Part shown: positions 34,506 through 48,320 of the stretch, one piece after another
Numbering within the stretch: position 1 is the first letter of the stretch
Layout: each line of letters starts with the position of its first letter
Source: Glebionis coronaria
Lineage: Eukaryota; Streptophyta; Magnoliopsida; Asterales; Asteraceae
Direction: 5' to 3'
NCBI GenBank assembly: GCA_025667525.1
Contig: CM046881.1
Span: 497,261,627-497,325,626 of the forward strand
DNA length: 64,000 bases
Made by a program: the position numbers and the translations under genes
The notes under the pieces: model-generated
What the model was told of the DNA's origin: nothing
What the model saw: the letters and a program-made list of their open reading frames with translations, nothing else
The model's database searches: none

Positions 34506-37500
34506 TGTAACACCCCAAATTTATACAACTGAATACAGCGGAAGACTCGTTGGTGTTACGGGATAGCACATTACTCACATCATAGACAACGCATGAAAAT
34601 CGCGTCGTTTAATAATAAATCATTTCCATTCATAAACATCAAAGTTACATCGGTCCCAAGTCATTATATTTCATACAAAGTTTTACAAAGTATTTGAATG
34701 GAAAAATATTGTTTAAGTGCGGGCCATGAATTCTTGTCGTCTTCCCGAGAATTACCTTCAAGTACCTGAGATAAAACATGTTAAAAGAAAAGGTCAGCGA
34801 TAACGCCGAGTGAATTCATAGAGTTTAATAAAACATCAATATAATATCGGTATAAAATTATTACCGAAAATCATTTTGTACAAATCATTTTAATAGGCCG
34901 TAAAATAGCCAAAGTCATTTTATACAAATCCTTATCGAAAATCATAATATAGGCATTTGCCTTGAAAATCATTATACGAGCCAATGTGGTAAAAACCTCA
35001 TACAATACGTCTTATGACGTTGTATGAAAATAAAAACCGTTATATGAATATGGTTATGAAAACCAAAACACGAACATAATATCAATAGTATGACCCTGTA
35101 TTGCTAGTCAGGCAATACATCGTAATTCGGTGCGTCTAGTAGTATTTTGTTAGTTTGGATTATTATAAGCCGCATGACATTGTTACCTTACTAAACCAAC
35201 AACGGGTAGCTAACCCGATACTCAATTTGCCCATCTAAAGTAGCGTGTCGTCACAAAGGTCACGTTATGGAAATCTTCTCATACATAAATTCGTTTACCA
35301 ATCAATGTGGCACGACGGGGATCAACCGTCAAGGCGCGAACTGGGGTGATCGTCCCCAAATAGTACTATTATATGCACAAGCGTCTACCAAATCCCGGTA
35401 GTTCACAATTCATGCTAATGGGACTTTTAGTGACATAACCTAACTTTAATAATCAATTTATTTTCATCTATCGGGTCCTTTAATCATTTATCGGGTCATA
35501 CAATCGGGTCATTCAATCATTCGGGTCCAAATCAATAAACAAACAATCGGGACAAATGGTGTCCTATTTTATAAAAACTAACATGTTATCTCCCTCGCGG
35601 GTTTATAAAACATTTATAAAAACATTTAAAAAAAAGTGCGAGGCTATGAACTCACGTTGATGTGGGAAGGCGGGTTATCGGCAATTCGGACGTACGGTGC
35701 GTGCTTCAATCACGGAAACCTAGACAAATAATAATCGGTCTTAGACTCATGTCCAATGACTTTATAAAAATAACAATTATGTATACATATGATGATTATA
35801 TATATATATGATGATCAAGTGGGTTTACATATTCTCGTTTACTCATTTTAGTGTTATATGTCGGTAACTTTTATACTAGTTTTACCTATTTACACGTTTT
35901 AAGTCCAATAAGCTTATTATAAGTTATTTAACTTGTTTTTAATCCATTTTATACTTATATTATCAGTATTTAAACTTTACAAGTTGGGCCCAAATGGGTT
36001 AATCCCAATAAGTTCTTTTTATAAGTATTTATCTTATTTAGTCCAATTATTAGTCCAATATGCTTAGTTAGCTCGTTAATGTCCGTATGTCCTATAGTTC
36101 GGGTTTTTATCGGTTTTTACTTGTTATACATGTTTATATATCAGTATATAAGTTTTATAAAGTTTACATTAGACGGGTCCAACCATCTAAGTTTTTTTTA
36201 ACAAAAACGTTAATTTTACGATATTAGCCGAAAAAGTCGTAAAAATCATGTTTATAGTTTTATAACTTATAAAACTTAACAAGTTACCATTTTTATAAAA
36301 TGTCCACTTATTTACCATTGTACATATTTATATAAATGTATTATATAAGTTAGTGGGTTTTAATTTATATTTTATACTATTAAATTTTGAGTGCTTATAT
36401 AATAGTATTATACTTTAATTTCTAAAATCTGACTTTTATCTTCACTTTCACAAAAACTGCCATATCTAGAGTTCTATATAGAGATAGAAGCTAAAAATTT
36501 TATCACATAAACTATATGATATGTGCTCCATTTAACTCTTCTATTGATACTCTTGAATCATCTTCTAAGTATTTTCTAAAAATCGTCCAAAACAGTGAAC
36601 TCAGATTTGTACCTTAAACTTGTTTTGATCATATCTCACTCATTACAATGATTCCATTGCATGGCCAACTCTCACATGTGTACAAGACCCATAGCTTACT
36701 GTATATTAGTTATACTTCATCATTTTATCAGTTCATAACATGTTTCTTTACTGTTTTATACAGCCAACAAATTTAGGCAAGATTTTAGCCTTGTTTCTTA
36801 TAGTTTTTCATCTTTTTAAGCATGTTTATCAACACCAAATCCCCACATAATATTTTTATCATCATATAATCATCATAAAAACATATATAATAGGAAATAA
36901 AATACATGATTACATAACCAAAAATAACAAGAGGATGAGGAGGACAATCTTTATACCACCAAGTTGATGTAGGTTATGATTTGGACATGGATTTTGATGG
37001 AGAAACTTGTGGATATCCATGCCATCTTCAAGACCACCATGCTTCATGAACTCCTTGTGGAAAATCAGCCCTAAGACACCATGAAAACTCCTCCATGGAT
37101 GTTATAATCACCACCATTCAAGAGAGCTTCAAGAGGGCTTCAACATATGTAGAGATATCATGTAATTTGTGGTTGAATCAAGATCAAGTGAGAGTTTTGA
37201 GTGGGATGAGGGACGGCACAAAAATGGGGAGGATGAGAGAGTTTGAGTTGTATTGCATGATGAAATGAGAATAGTTGTTTTGTGTTGGATGGTTTTTGTT
37301 GTAAGTTAGCTTACAAACTAAGCTTAAGACATGTGTAGTGTAGTTAGCTTACACTTGACACATAAGTGGGGTGGTGGCTAAGTTAAGGCCGGTTTTGGAG
37401 TGGGGGTGGGACAAGTGTCCCACTTGTCTCATCCCCATTTATTTACGGGTACTCCTCGATTCTATTTTCCTCGATTTGCGTGCCCTCGGGTCGTTTTACG

Positions 37501-37939
37501 AAAAATGTTTTTATAAATTATGAATCAACGTCACAAAACGAATCCAATAAAAATTGTCTCATCAAAAACGGAGTTCAAAAACGTAAATACGTAATCCTAG
37601 GGTTTCCGGTTTAGTCGTAAAGGACGTTAAATTAAAATCGTAAGTCCTAATCTCTTCTCGTAAATTTGTGAGTTTATGAACTAACACAAATTTAAAACTA
37701 CAAAATAATATTCACGGATAAATTTATTTTCTGAAATGTCGGACTGTCACCAAAGACGGTGTATGTAAACGTAAGCACGTAACGTTGAATCCTCCGGTTT
37801 AGACGTAGTCGACGCTACTTCAAGACGTAAATCCAAATTTCTTCCCAAAAATAAGTGAGTTCATATTGTAACATTAAAATAATGTTTTTAAATAATATTC
37901 AAGAATAAAATATCAACCATAAAATGACGGATTGTCACA
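34506..37939 (-). repeat. 3' LTR of LARD-1
   Basis: 3434 bp, left copy. On the minus strand it runs TGTGACAATCCGTC to GGGGTGTTACA. It has the doubled 5' end, the conserved core and the hairpin word near 35098. Compared with its partner it keeps about 85 bp near 36250-36335. Confidence 0.92.
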
Positions 37940-40139
37940 GCATTTACCCCTAAACAGGATCTTTGTCCTCAAAGATCATCTTACCTTCCTACTCGCTTCT
38001 TATAGAGTTAAAGCCATGTGGGTATTTCCTCCACATTCGTCCCTTTCACACAAGTGCAATTCATTATAATACGCGAGTTTCATCAAACATAACTACGGGA
38101 ATAAGATCAGACTAAATGTTGACTTACTTTTTCTATCCATGATGTTCACGGGTTTCTGATGAATGCAACTTTTCGCCGATCTAAGCTTTACTAAGAACAA
38201 TCAGATTTTCACTTGATAGATATTCCATCAAGTTCGATTTACGAAACATAATTCACGCATCTCTTGAAGTCCTTGGGTAGATCTAGCTTATATGCCTTTC
38301 AAATCAGTCTTTTACATCATCTCAATGGTCCCATACAACGGGGACTTATATCCCATGATTTGTCAGATCATGAATTCATTTTTCCAAGGTTAAAAATTGT
38401 GGCATAACTTCGCTACCCATTTGGCACTTCAAGATCTACATTTCATATTCACATAACCTCTTGCCCACTACCGACAGTCAATAATCAAATCCTAATTTCA
38501 ACAATCATTTCAGATCTCGCGGGTCGGGTATTTTGCAAGGTTGGGTTCGCCATCATAGGAAACCTTAAACCTAAAAGATATGTCCAACTCACCATGGGTG
38601 TATGTCGGATGTCTTCATCTCAACTCCTGCTTACAGATGCTCTAAGATTTAGATCCTAACAAGATTCGATCTCGATCCTAGTACGATATTTATCAATGAT
38701 AATCTCTCCAAAGGAAAACGATTTTACGGTTTATTACTAAAGGTCATTCATTCAAACATAAAACAGCACTTATATTACTTTGTATCGTTACTTTACCTCG
38801 TCCCTTCGATTTGGGGTGGTACATAGTACTCTCATCAAGGTTCGTTCTCAATGATTTCTGAGCCAATCTCTAGAAATTCGTTGCGAAGCGAGGATCTTGA
38901 TAAAGATGTTCGATACAGGCACACTATATTTACATAACTCTTTTGCATTTATCATTAACGGGAATGATATTAGCAGATTTGGTCAGTCTGTCGACGATGA
39001 CACAAATCGAATCAAATTCAGATGATGACCTTTGCAATAGCTAGACGTTTACTAATGTATGAGGCGATGTCTGCCTTCATAATTGCCATTAGTACAACTC
39101 CTTCAGACAAAGATACTTTTAGTCATAAATGACATAAATAGAATACTTATACTTACAAATTCCAACATAACTATATCTCACAATCTCCATATTTAGACAA
39201 TCATAAGTGGTCTTTTATACATCTAACGCTATCGGCTTCTCTATTTTAATGGTTCACATTAGCCGTGAAACCTTTCACTATTTATATTATCCTTTTTACA
39301 AACTGTTTTATTTTATACCGTTCAGCAATTTATTTTGCACCTTCATTATTAAGGAACATGTCCTAGCTGGTTCTTTATCTTTTCCTACATAATGCGTCGG
39401 TATCTATATTCACTTCTCATGATGATATAATTATCATGTCCACAGTTCACTCAGATATTCTTTCTATATTATGTGTCAGTGTCTACATTTACTTTCTCCT
39501 TGTGAATTAAATATCATAACCATATTTATTAAAAATTCTTTCTTCATATCTTCTATGTTTCAGTTTCGTCTCAACTATTATTTTTATCTGTTTTGCTCAA
39601 TCCGTCGTCTAAAGCGTCGATAATTATTAAAATTAATTGAATAATAATTATTATAACTAATTAAATATTAAGTATTCAATTTTTATGAAATGTAAACGTA
39701 AAGATTTTAAATTTCTTAGTTCGACCAATTATATAAAATGTTCAAAAATAAATTTGAATTTAATTAACAAGATTTTTGGTTGATTTATCGAAAATAATTA
39801 ATAAGATTCGTAAATGTTTGAAAAATCTTTGGTTATACTTTGGTCAAAATTTTCTTAGTTGACAAGTAAAAGTTTTCGTTTCAAATTTCCAAGTTATGGT
39901 TTAAATGTTTTCCTCAATTCTTTTTAGGTTGTCTAGAAGTATACACAAACATTTACCCCTAAACAGAAGTTTAGTTAAATGGTTTGTGTATAAGTGAATA
40001 ATCCCTTAAAAATCCTTTGTTAAAACATTTGTCAAAATATATTTGCACTTTCTTTTTAGTATAACTCAAAGTCTTAAAAGGGATCTTAATTTTTAAGAGT
40101 CAATTTATATTCCAGTATCTATTAATCACACGGTTAAAT
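37940..40139 (-). other. LARD-1 interior, 3' part, with decayed integrase
   Basis: About 2.2 kb noncoding, the reverse complement of LARD-2 46985-49105. The region near 38780-39080 corresponds to the integrase remnant described in LARD-2, and the 3' end carries the shared tail and polypurine tract. TAAAT at 40135-40139 is the left target-site duplication of LARD-2. Confidence 0.75.
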
Positions 40140-43100
40140 TGTGACAATCCGTCAATTTATGGTTGATATTTTATTCTCAATATTTATTTGAAAACATTAT
40201 TTTAATGTTACAATATGAACTCACTTATTTTTGGGAAGTAATTTGGATTTACGTCTTGAAGTAGCGTGGACTACGTCTAAACCGGAGGATTCAACGTTAC
40301 GTGCTTACGTTTACATACACCGTCTTTGGTGACAGTCCGACATTTCAGAAAATAAATTTATCCGTGAATATTATTTTGGAGTTTTAAATTTGTGTTGGTT
40401 CATAAACTCACAAATTTACGAGAAGAGATTAGGACTTACGATTTTATTTTAACGTCCTTTACGACTAAACCGGAAACCTTAGGATTACGTATTTACGTTT
40501 TCGAACTCCGTTTTTTATGAGACAATTTTTATTAGATTCGTTTTGTGTCGTTGATTCATAATTTATAAAAATGTTTTTCGTAAAACGACCCGAGGGCACG
40601 CGAATCGAGGAAACTAGAATCGAGGAGTACCCGTAAATAAATGGGGATGAGACAAGTGGGACACTTGTCCCACCCCCAAAACCAGCCAACATTAAGCTAC
40701 AACACATCATATGATGTGTCAAAGTGTTAACTTAACACTTACATGTGTAAGCTAAGCTTACAAAGTAAGCTTCCACCTACACAAAACCATCTAAACCAAA
40801 ACCACTCATTTTATTTCCTACATGCAAACCACCCAAAATTTCCTCTCTACTCTCTCTTTGAGCCGTCCCTCATCCCACTCAAAACCCTCATTTGATCAAA
40901 ATCAACCACAAAATCTCATGTTATTCATATACATGTTGATGCCCTTTTGAAGCCCTATTGATTGGTGCAAGTTATAACATCCAAGGAGGAGTTTCCATGA
41001 AGTGTTAGGGCTGATTTTCCACAAGGTATTCATGAAGATTGGTGTTCTTGAAGATGGTCATGGTTATCCACATGTTTCTCCATCAAAATCCATGTCCAAA
41101 TAATAACCTACCTCAACATGGTGGTATAAAGATTGTCCTCCTCATCTTCTTGATATTTTGATTATGTAAACATGTATTTTATTTCCTATTGTATATGTAT
41201 ATGATGATTATATGATGATAAAAATGTTATGTGGGGATTTGTTGTTGATAAACATGATTAAAAAGGTGAAAGACTATAAGAAACAAGGCTAAAATCTTGT
41301 CTAAATTTATTGGCTGTATAAAATGATGAAGTAGAACTAATATACAGTAAAGGAACATGTTATGAACTGATAAAATGATGAAGTAGAACTAATATACAGT
41401 AAGCTATAGGTCTTTTACACATGTGAGAGTTGGCCATGCAATGGAATCATTGTAATGAGTGAGATATGATCAAAACAAGTTTAAGATACAAATCTGAGTT
41501 TACTGTTTTGGACGATTTTTAGAAAATACTTAGAAGGTGATTCAACAGTAGCTATAGAAGAGTTAAATGGATCACATATCATTTAGTTTATGTGATAAAA
41601 ATTTGAGCTTCTATCTCCATATAGAACTCTAGATATGGCTGTTTTGGTGAAAGTGAAGATAAAAATCAGATTTTGGAAATTAAAGTATAATACTATTATA
41701 TAAGCACTCAAAATTTAATAGTATAAAATATAAATTAATACCCACTAACTTATATAATACATTTATATAAATATGTACAATGGTAAATAATTGGACATTT
41801 TATAAAAATGGTAACTTGTTAAGTTTTATAAGTTATAAAACTATAAACATGATTTTTACGACTTTTTCGGCTAATACCGTAAAATTAACGTTTTTGTTAA
41901 ATAAAGATGGTTGGACCCGTCTGATGTAAACTTTATAAAACTTATATACTGATATATAAACATGTATAACAAGTAAAAACCGATAAGACCCGAACTATAG
42001 GACACACGGACGTTAACGGACTAAATTAACGTTATTGGACTAATAATACAACAAAAATGGACTAAAACACTTATAAACTTATTATTGGACTTAACCCATT
42101 TAGGCCCAACTTGTAAATTGTAGATACTGATAATATAAGTATAACATGGATTAAAACAAGTTAAAGAACTTATAATAAGTTTATTGGACTTAAAACACGA
42201 AAATAGATAAAACTAGTAAACTAGTATAAAAGTTATCGACATATAACACTAAAATGAGTAAACGAGAATATTTAAACCCACTTGATCATCATATATATAT
42301 ATATATATAATAATCATATGTATACATATTTGTTATTTTTATAAAGTCATTGGACATGAGTCTAAGACGAGTATTATTTGTCTAGGTTTCCGTGATTGAA
42401 GCACGTACCGTACGTCCGAGTTGCCGATAATCGTCTTCCCACATCAACGTGAGTTCATAGCCTCGCACTTTTTTAAATGTTTTGATAAATGTTTTATAAA
42501 CCCGCGAGGGAGATAACATGTTAGTTTTTATAAAATAGGACACCATTTGTCCCGATTGCTTGTTTATTGATTTGGACCCGAATGATTGTATGACCCGATT
42601 GTATGACCCGATAAATGATTAAAGGACCCGATAGATGAAATCAAATGGATTATTAAAGTTAGGTTATGTCACTAAAAGTCCCATTAGCATGAATTGTGAA
42701 CTACCGGGAGTTGGTAGACGCTTATGCATTTAATAGTACTATTTGGGGACGATCACCCCAGTTCGCGCCTTGACGGTTGATCCCCGTCGTGCCAGATTGA
42801 TTGGTAAGCGAATTTATGTATGAGAAGATTTCCATAGCGTGACCTTTGTGACGACACGCTACTTTAGATGGGTAAAATTGGTATCGGGTTAGCTACCCGT
42901 TGTTGGTTTAGTAAGGTAACAATGTCATGCGGCTTATAATAATCCAAAACTAACGAAATACTATTAGACGCTTCGAATTACGATGTATTGCCTGACTAGC
43001 AATACAGGGTCATACTATTGATATTATGTTCGTGTTTTGGTTTTCATAACCATATTCATACGACGGTTTTTATTTTCGTACAACGTCGTAAGACGTATTG

Positions 43101-43705
43101 TATGACGTTTTTACGACATTGGCTGGTATAATGATTTTTAAGGCTTTTTATAACCATATTCATATAACGGTTTTATTTAATCTATACAACGTTGCAAAAC
43201 GTATTGTATGGTGTTTTTAACGACAATGATTCGTATAATGATTTTAAGGCAAATGCCTATATTATGATTTTCGATAAAGATTTGTATAAAATGACTTTGG
43301 CTATTTTATGGCCTATTAAAATGATTTGTACAAGATGATTTTCAGTAATAATTTTATACTGATATTATATTGTTGGATTTTATTAAACTCTATGAATTCA
43401 CTCGGCGTTATCGCTGACCTTTTCTTTTAACATGTTTTGTCTCAGGTACTTGAAGGTAATTCTCGGAAAGACGACAAGAATTCATGGCCCGCACTTAAAC
43501 AATATTTTCCATTCAAATACTTTGTAAAACCTGTATTAAATATAATGACTTGGGACTGATGTAACTTTGATATTTATGAATGGAAATGCTTTTATTATAA
43601 AACGACGCGATTTTTATGCGTTGTCTATGATGTGAGTAATGTGCTATCCCGTAACACCAACTAGTCTTCCGCTGTATTGAGTTGTATAAATTTGGGGGTG
43701 TTACA
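40140..43705 (+). repeat. 5' LTR of LARD-2
   Basis: 3566 bp, TGTGACAATCCGTC to GGGGTGTTACA. The 5' end is doubled: unit 1 at 40140-40329 (starting TGTGACAATCCGTCAA) and a diverged unit 2 from 40330 (TGACAGTCCGACATTT) to about 40505. A short internal duplication around 41300-41400 (ATGATGAAGTAGAACTAATA twice) is absent from the 3' LTR. Confidence 0.93.
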
Positions 43706-46379
43706 GTTTGGTACCAGAGCTCTCGTTATAGAGAACGAAAGATTTTTTTTTAAAACTAAGGTTTTGAATAAAACTTTTCAAAATCTTTTAACTATAAACA
43801 TTTTTCTAAAATGTCTAATAGTCTTTTGACTATAACGGTGCCGAAGAATTCCCGAGTTACCGACAAGGCCAGACTGAGAAGTGTTATTTTAATATATATA
43901 TAACCTGGATTATATATATATATGATGTAATTTGATTACATGATTGTTTGATGATTATTTTGATATTTATACGAGGTATTTATACGACGTAGATTGTCAC
44001 AAGTAACCCTAAATCCCCTAGTAAATTAATCGAAGCTATTCTCGTAGGAATTCTAGCTATCCTAGATCTGAACCAAGTTGTGGATATTTATGATCCCAAC
44101 AAATGGTTGATACTCGTAGGAATGTAGATATTAGTTGATTGTGATATTGAAAAAGAATTGGCAAGATTAAAACTGATATCGATGTCATGACGATCTTTCT
44201 TATAGAGTGGAGTTTGACAAAACGTTGCCACCTAGAAAGATGTCATCTGATTCGTTGTCATCCAATTCTTAAATTTGAAATCGAAAGGGTGAATGTTGCA
44301 CTTGAGGCTGTCATTGGAACCATTACCTAAAAGCCTCATGCCACTAATACCTTTCCGAGAAGTCTAATTGAATGTATGAGTCATTTCATACTAGTGACTC
44401 ATTTGATAATTGTTGTTGTAAGAGATATAGGATTGGAAATTAAGTATTGATCATATTAAGCTTTTATTGCCCTTTTAAGGTTTATAAATAAGGCTGAAAG
44501 TATTGGAATATGAGGTAGGATATCGAATTGAGTATAAAATTGTTTAAAACTTGAATAAAGTAAAATTTAACCCGTCTGGAATATGAGATTGTTAATATAA
44601 GTCGTTAAGTTTTGTGATTGAATTATAAGGTTTTAATTGATTGTTGATTCGTGTTAAGGGTTGTTCCTAGGCCGTTGTCCACTAATGAGGATGCCCAGTG
44701 TCCAAGAAATTAATTGAATAAATCTTCTTCTGAATTGAGACCAATGGATCTTCCGGGACATGTGGAACACCTAATGACTCTTGTAGATTAGTATTCATTG
44801 TGGTATCTTTTAAAAATCCCTAACTCAACTGCGATATCAGTTGGTAAGATGAGTTCTGAGAATTGTATGACATAGTGACACGTAATGTGTTACGGTACAA
44901 TTTTGACTTGTTTGTGATTAATGAAAAAGACTACCTTTGATTGCTAAATCCTACATGTATCGATGTTATCTATCTTTTATTGCTTCATCCTAATGTTCGC
45001 ATTAGTGATGCAACCATTGAACAAGTACTCATCTCGATTTGAGCTACGTTGTGAATTATTCTTGTTGAGTGCCATCGAGGTCATGAACCTCATGATTAAT
45101 TGGCTAAGCTCATTTCCTATCATATCGTAGTTAAGTTCTTGATGAACAACTCTTCATCACTCTTTTGCATATCACACATTGTTTTTATAAAGTTAAAACG
45201 GTATCCTTTGAGAAAATTTAATTTTCATCACAATAAGGATTATTCAAAGTGAGATTTATAAGTGATTGATATCAAAATGAAGTTGTTTATGAAATGCTTT
45301 GGAAACTTGAATATTTCCATAACAAAGAAAATCTTTGTAAATATATTTTTGATTCTTATTTAAGAATTAAGCATGAAATTTTTTTATTATAAACATGATA
45401 ATAAAATTTTGAGGAACTGAGTATTGCATCGTTAATCTTGAAATTGTATATAGTTGCGCGCCTACATACAATTTGGAATGGACTATGCAAGACTGATTAG
45501 TAATCACCATAAAACTAATGAATAAACACTAAATTTTCTTTGAAGATTGTGAAAGATTAAAATTTATGAGATCTGCAAGGAGTGAAAAATAGGGACATAG
45601 TGTTAGGGACACCTACATATGTGCCTGTAGCATCTATTCTTCTGAGTTGAATTTACTCATCTGTAGAAATTGTCTCATTTGACAATTGACAATTCCTTCT
45701 TGTCCAATTCTCCCGTAGTGAGATTATTAGGAAAAGTATCTGATTACCAAGTGTTGATACCCGACTGGATGTATCGACGTTCATATCATTTCTTTTGATA
45801 TGATTCCATTTGAATGACCTGGGTAACGATCCGAGGAGCTTTCGAATGCGTACTCAAATTATGAAAACATGGGATATATTCATATTCGTTAAATGTTTTC
45901 ATCTGTATCTGATTTGAATTTCTATCGCGTAAATTATGCGTTGACCTTACTCTTTTAAGGTTAGTTATGTCTCCTAATATCCTTGAATTTGTGAAGGATT
46001 GTGAGTTATTATTAGACTTTTGAGAAGTTCACATCTTATCGACGACAATAATACTGGAAAGTTGGTAATGCCAGTAGAATGGATTGATTGATTATGACAT
46101 GACGACATTGTCTTATTTGATGGGAACTCGAGTAGAATTCCCCTAAATGATAAGATGTTGATTATCAAAAGTGATCTAAATAATTCTTGATGAATGACCA
46201 TATCCTACATTTAGACATGAAATTATACCGTGAATGGTTGTGAACTAGTCATAGATATTATAATCTAGAAAGAACCTAATATGAATTAATTAAAAGATGT
46301 TTTTGTTATCTGAAACTTTAGTAAGTATTTGTTAATGAATTACCTAGACTTTGGCCATTAAGGCAAGTTGAAATTGGTA
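43706..46379 (+). other. LARD-2 primer site, leader and decayed gag-protease area
   Basis: The primer site is at 43707-43722. The leader matches Tekay-like copy 2 up to ATTGTCA near 43995, where copy 2 has the ORF0 start codon; here ATGGCTGACCC reads ACAAGTAACCC. The remainder has stops in all frames. A stretch near 46085-46175 reads like the protease-RT linker of a Gypsy pol (EFPLNDKMLIIKSDLNN). Minus-strand open stretches such as 45974-46201 are accidental. Confidence 0.65.
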
Positions 46380-46960
46380 TTAATTATATTTCCGGTGCTG
46401 CACCTGTGGCTTGTGCACTGTACGTCAGCACCATCTGAATTAAAGGAATTACCATACAACTGAGAGAGTTGTCGGAGAAAGATTTTATTATACCAATCCT
46501 GTCATCCTGAAGAGCTATGGTGTTATCATTCCTTATATTCATAGATTACTGTGAATTGAGTAAATTGACAATCGAAAACGATCTCCATAACTCAAAATGG
46601 AAGAATTGTTCGATCATTTACGAGGTTCCAGCAAATTTGAACCATAGCATGGTTATCATCAACTTCGCATCTGCGAAAGAGATTATCTATTCCAATCACT
46701 ACATCCGGTGCTTGTAAAGAACATTATGAGTTTCACGTGGTGACGTTTGGATTGACTAATACACATGTAGCATTCATAAATTTGGTGAATCACGTGTGTA
46801 GGCTGTAATTTAATAAATTCATGCTCGTGATCATTAAGGACTATATGTTTGTTTATAAGAATAAGAATGAGTTAATAATTATTTATAGATTGCCCTGAAT
46901 TGACCAAACAATAAAAACCTGTATCTTAAATATTTAACATGTGATTAAAGACTTAACCTT
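46380..46960 (+). pseudogene. Decayed Ty3/Gypsy reverse transcriptase in LARD-2
   Basis: Across shifts one reads SGAAPVACALYVSAPSELKE, then IDYCELSKLTIEND (near 46545-46590), HYEF and FGLTNTHVAFINLVNHV (near 46720-46800), then KFMLVIIKDY and VYKNKNE. This is the palm order of a Tekay-type RT. TAA after RL and TGA after RLP interrupt it, and the F-I-D-D box reads I-I-K-D. It cannot be active; it shows that the LARD interior derives from pol. Confidence 0.82.
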
Positions 46961-47989
46961 CACATTATTTGACTGTGTGGTTAATAAGATAATGGAATAT
47001 ATTGACTCTTCAAAAAATAAGAGCCCTTTTAAGACTTTTGATTTTTTTTACCAAAAAGAAAGTGCACATATGTTTTGACAATTGTTTTAACAAAGGATTT
47101 TAAAGGGATTATTCCCTTATACATAAACCATTTAACTAAACTTCTGTTTAGGGGTAAATGTTTGTGTATACCTCAAGATAATTTAAGAAGGATTGAGTAA
47201 AACCATTTATACCATAACCTGAAAACTTAAAACGACAATTTTTGCTTTTCAACTAAGAAAATTTTGACCAAAATATAACCTAAGATTTCTCGAACATTTT
47301 CGGATCTTGTTAATTATTTTCGATAAATCAACAAAAATCTTGTTAATCAAATTCAAATTTATTTTTGAACATTTTATATAATTGGTCGAACTAAGAAATT
47401 TAAAACTTTTACGTTTACGCTTCATAAAAATTAACTAATAATTATTTAATTAATTATAATAATTATCGACGCTTTAGACGACGGATTGAGTAAAACGGAT
47501 AAAAATGATAGTAAAGACGAAACTAAAACATAGAAGATATGAAAAAAAGAATTTTGAATAAATATGGTTGTGATATTTATTTCATCAGGAAGGTGAACGT
47601 AATTACTGACGCATAATATAGAAAGAATATCTGAGTGAATTGTGGACATGATAATTACATCATCATGAGAAGTGAATATAGATACTGACATATTGTATAA
47701 AAGATAAAGAACCAATTAGGACATGTTCCTTAATAATGAAGGTGCAAAATAAATTGTCGAACAATTTAAAATATAGCCGATGCTTATAAAAAGGATAACA
47801 TAGATAATAAAAAGTGGTTCGCGGCTAATGTGAACCATTAGAATTGAGAAGCCGATAGCATTAAATATTTTAAAGACCACTTGTGATTGTCTAAATATAG
47901 AGGATTGTGAGATATAGTTATGTTGGAATTTGTAAGTATAAGTATTATATGTATGTCATTTTTGACTAAAAGTATCTTTGTCTGAAGAA
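46961..47989 (+). other. LARD-2 interior between RT and integrase remnants
   Basis: About 1 kb, noncoding, in the position of RNase H and the integrase finger. I could not read any domain in it with confidence. It is collinear with 39100-40134 of LARD-1, which LARD-2's insertion splits off. Confidence 0.5.
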
Positions 47990-48320
47990 GTTGTACTGAT
48001 GGCAATTATGAAGGCGGACATCGCCTCATACATTAGTAAACGTCTAGCTATTGCAAAGGTCATCATCTGAATTTGATTCGATTTGGGTCGTCGTCGACAG
48101 ACTGACCAAATCTGCTAATATCATTCCCGTTAATGATAAATGCAAAAGAGTTATGTAAGCATAGTGTGCCTGTATCGAACATCTTTATCAAGATCCTCGC
48201 TTCGCATCGAATTTCTAGAGATTTGCTCAGAAGTCATTGAGAACGAACCTTGATGAGAGTACTATGTACCACCCCAAATCGAAGGGACGAGGTAAAGTAA
48301 CGATACAAAGTAATATAAGT
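47990..48320 (+). pseudogene. Decayed integrase in LARD-2
   Basis: Readable pieces in several frames are MKADIASYISKRLAIAKV (end of the zinc finger region), VVDRLTKSANIIPV (core, after the first catalytic Asp position) and STMYHPKSKGRGKVTIQ (the block before the catalytic Glu, normally TAYHPQTDGQSERTIQ). In that last block the catalytic Glu position is Gly/Lys-like. Stops and shifts occur throughout. Confidence 0.75.

Noticed and set aside
34051..34566. A standalone acidic protein gene
   Set aside because: It is the N-terminal half of ORF0; everything after 34505 is LARD-1 LTR sequence, and the gene continues at 59333.
36000..36100. A host promoter or gene inside the long LTRs
   Set aside because: Every such segment recurs in other LTR copies of the same family; nothing unique remains that could be host sequence.
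45974..46201. Minus-strand 75-codon frame (with 53402-53704 plus)
   Set aside because: Both are antisense to the decayed pol of LARD-2 and LARD-1; they match each other only because the elements are homologous.
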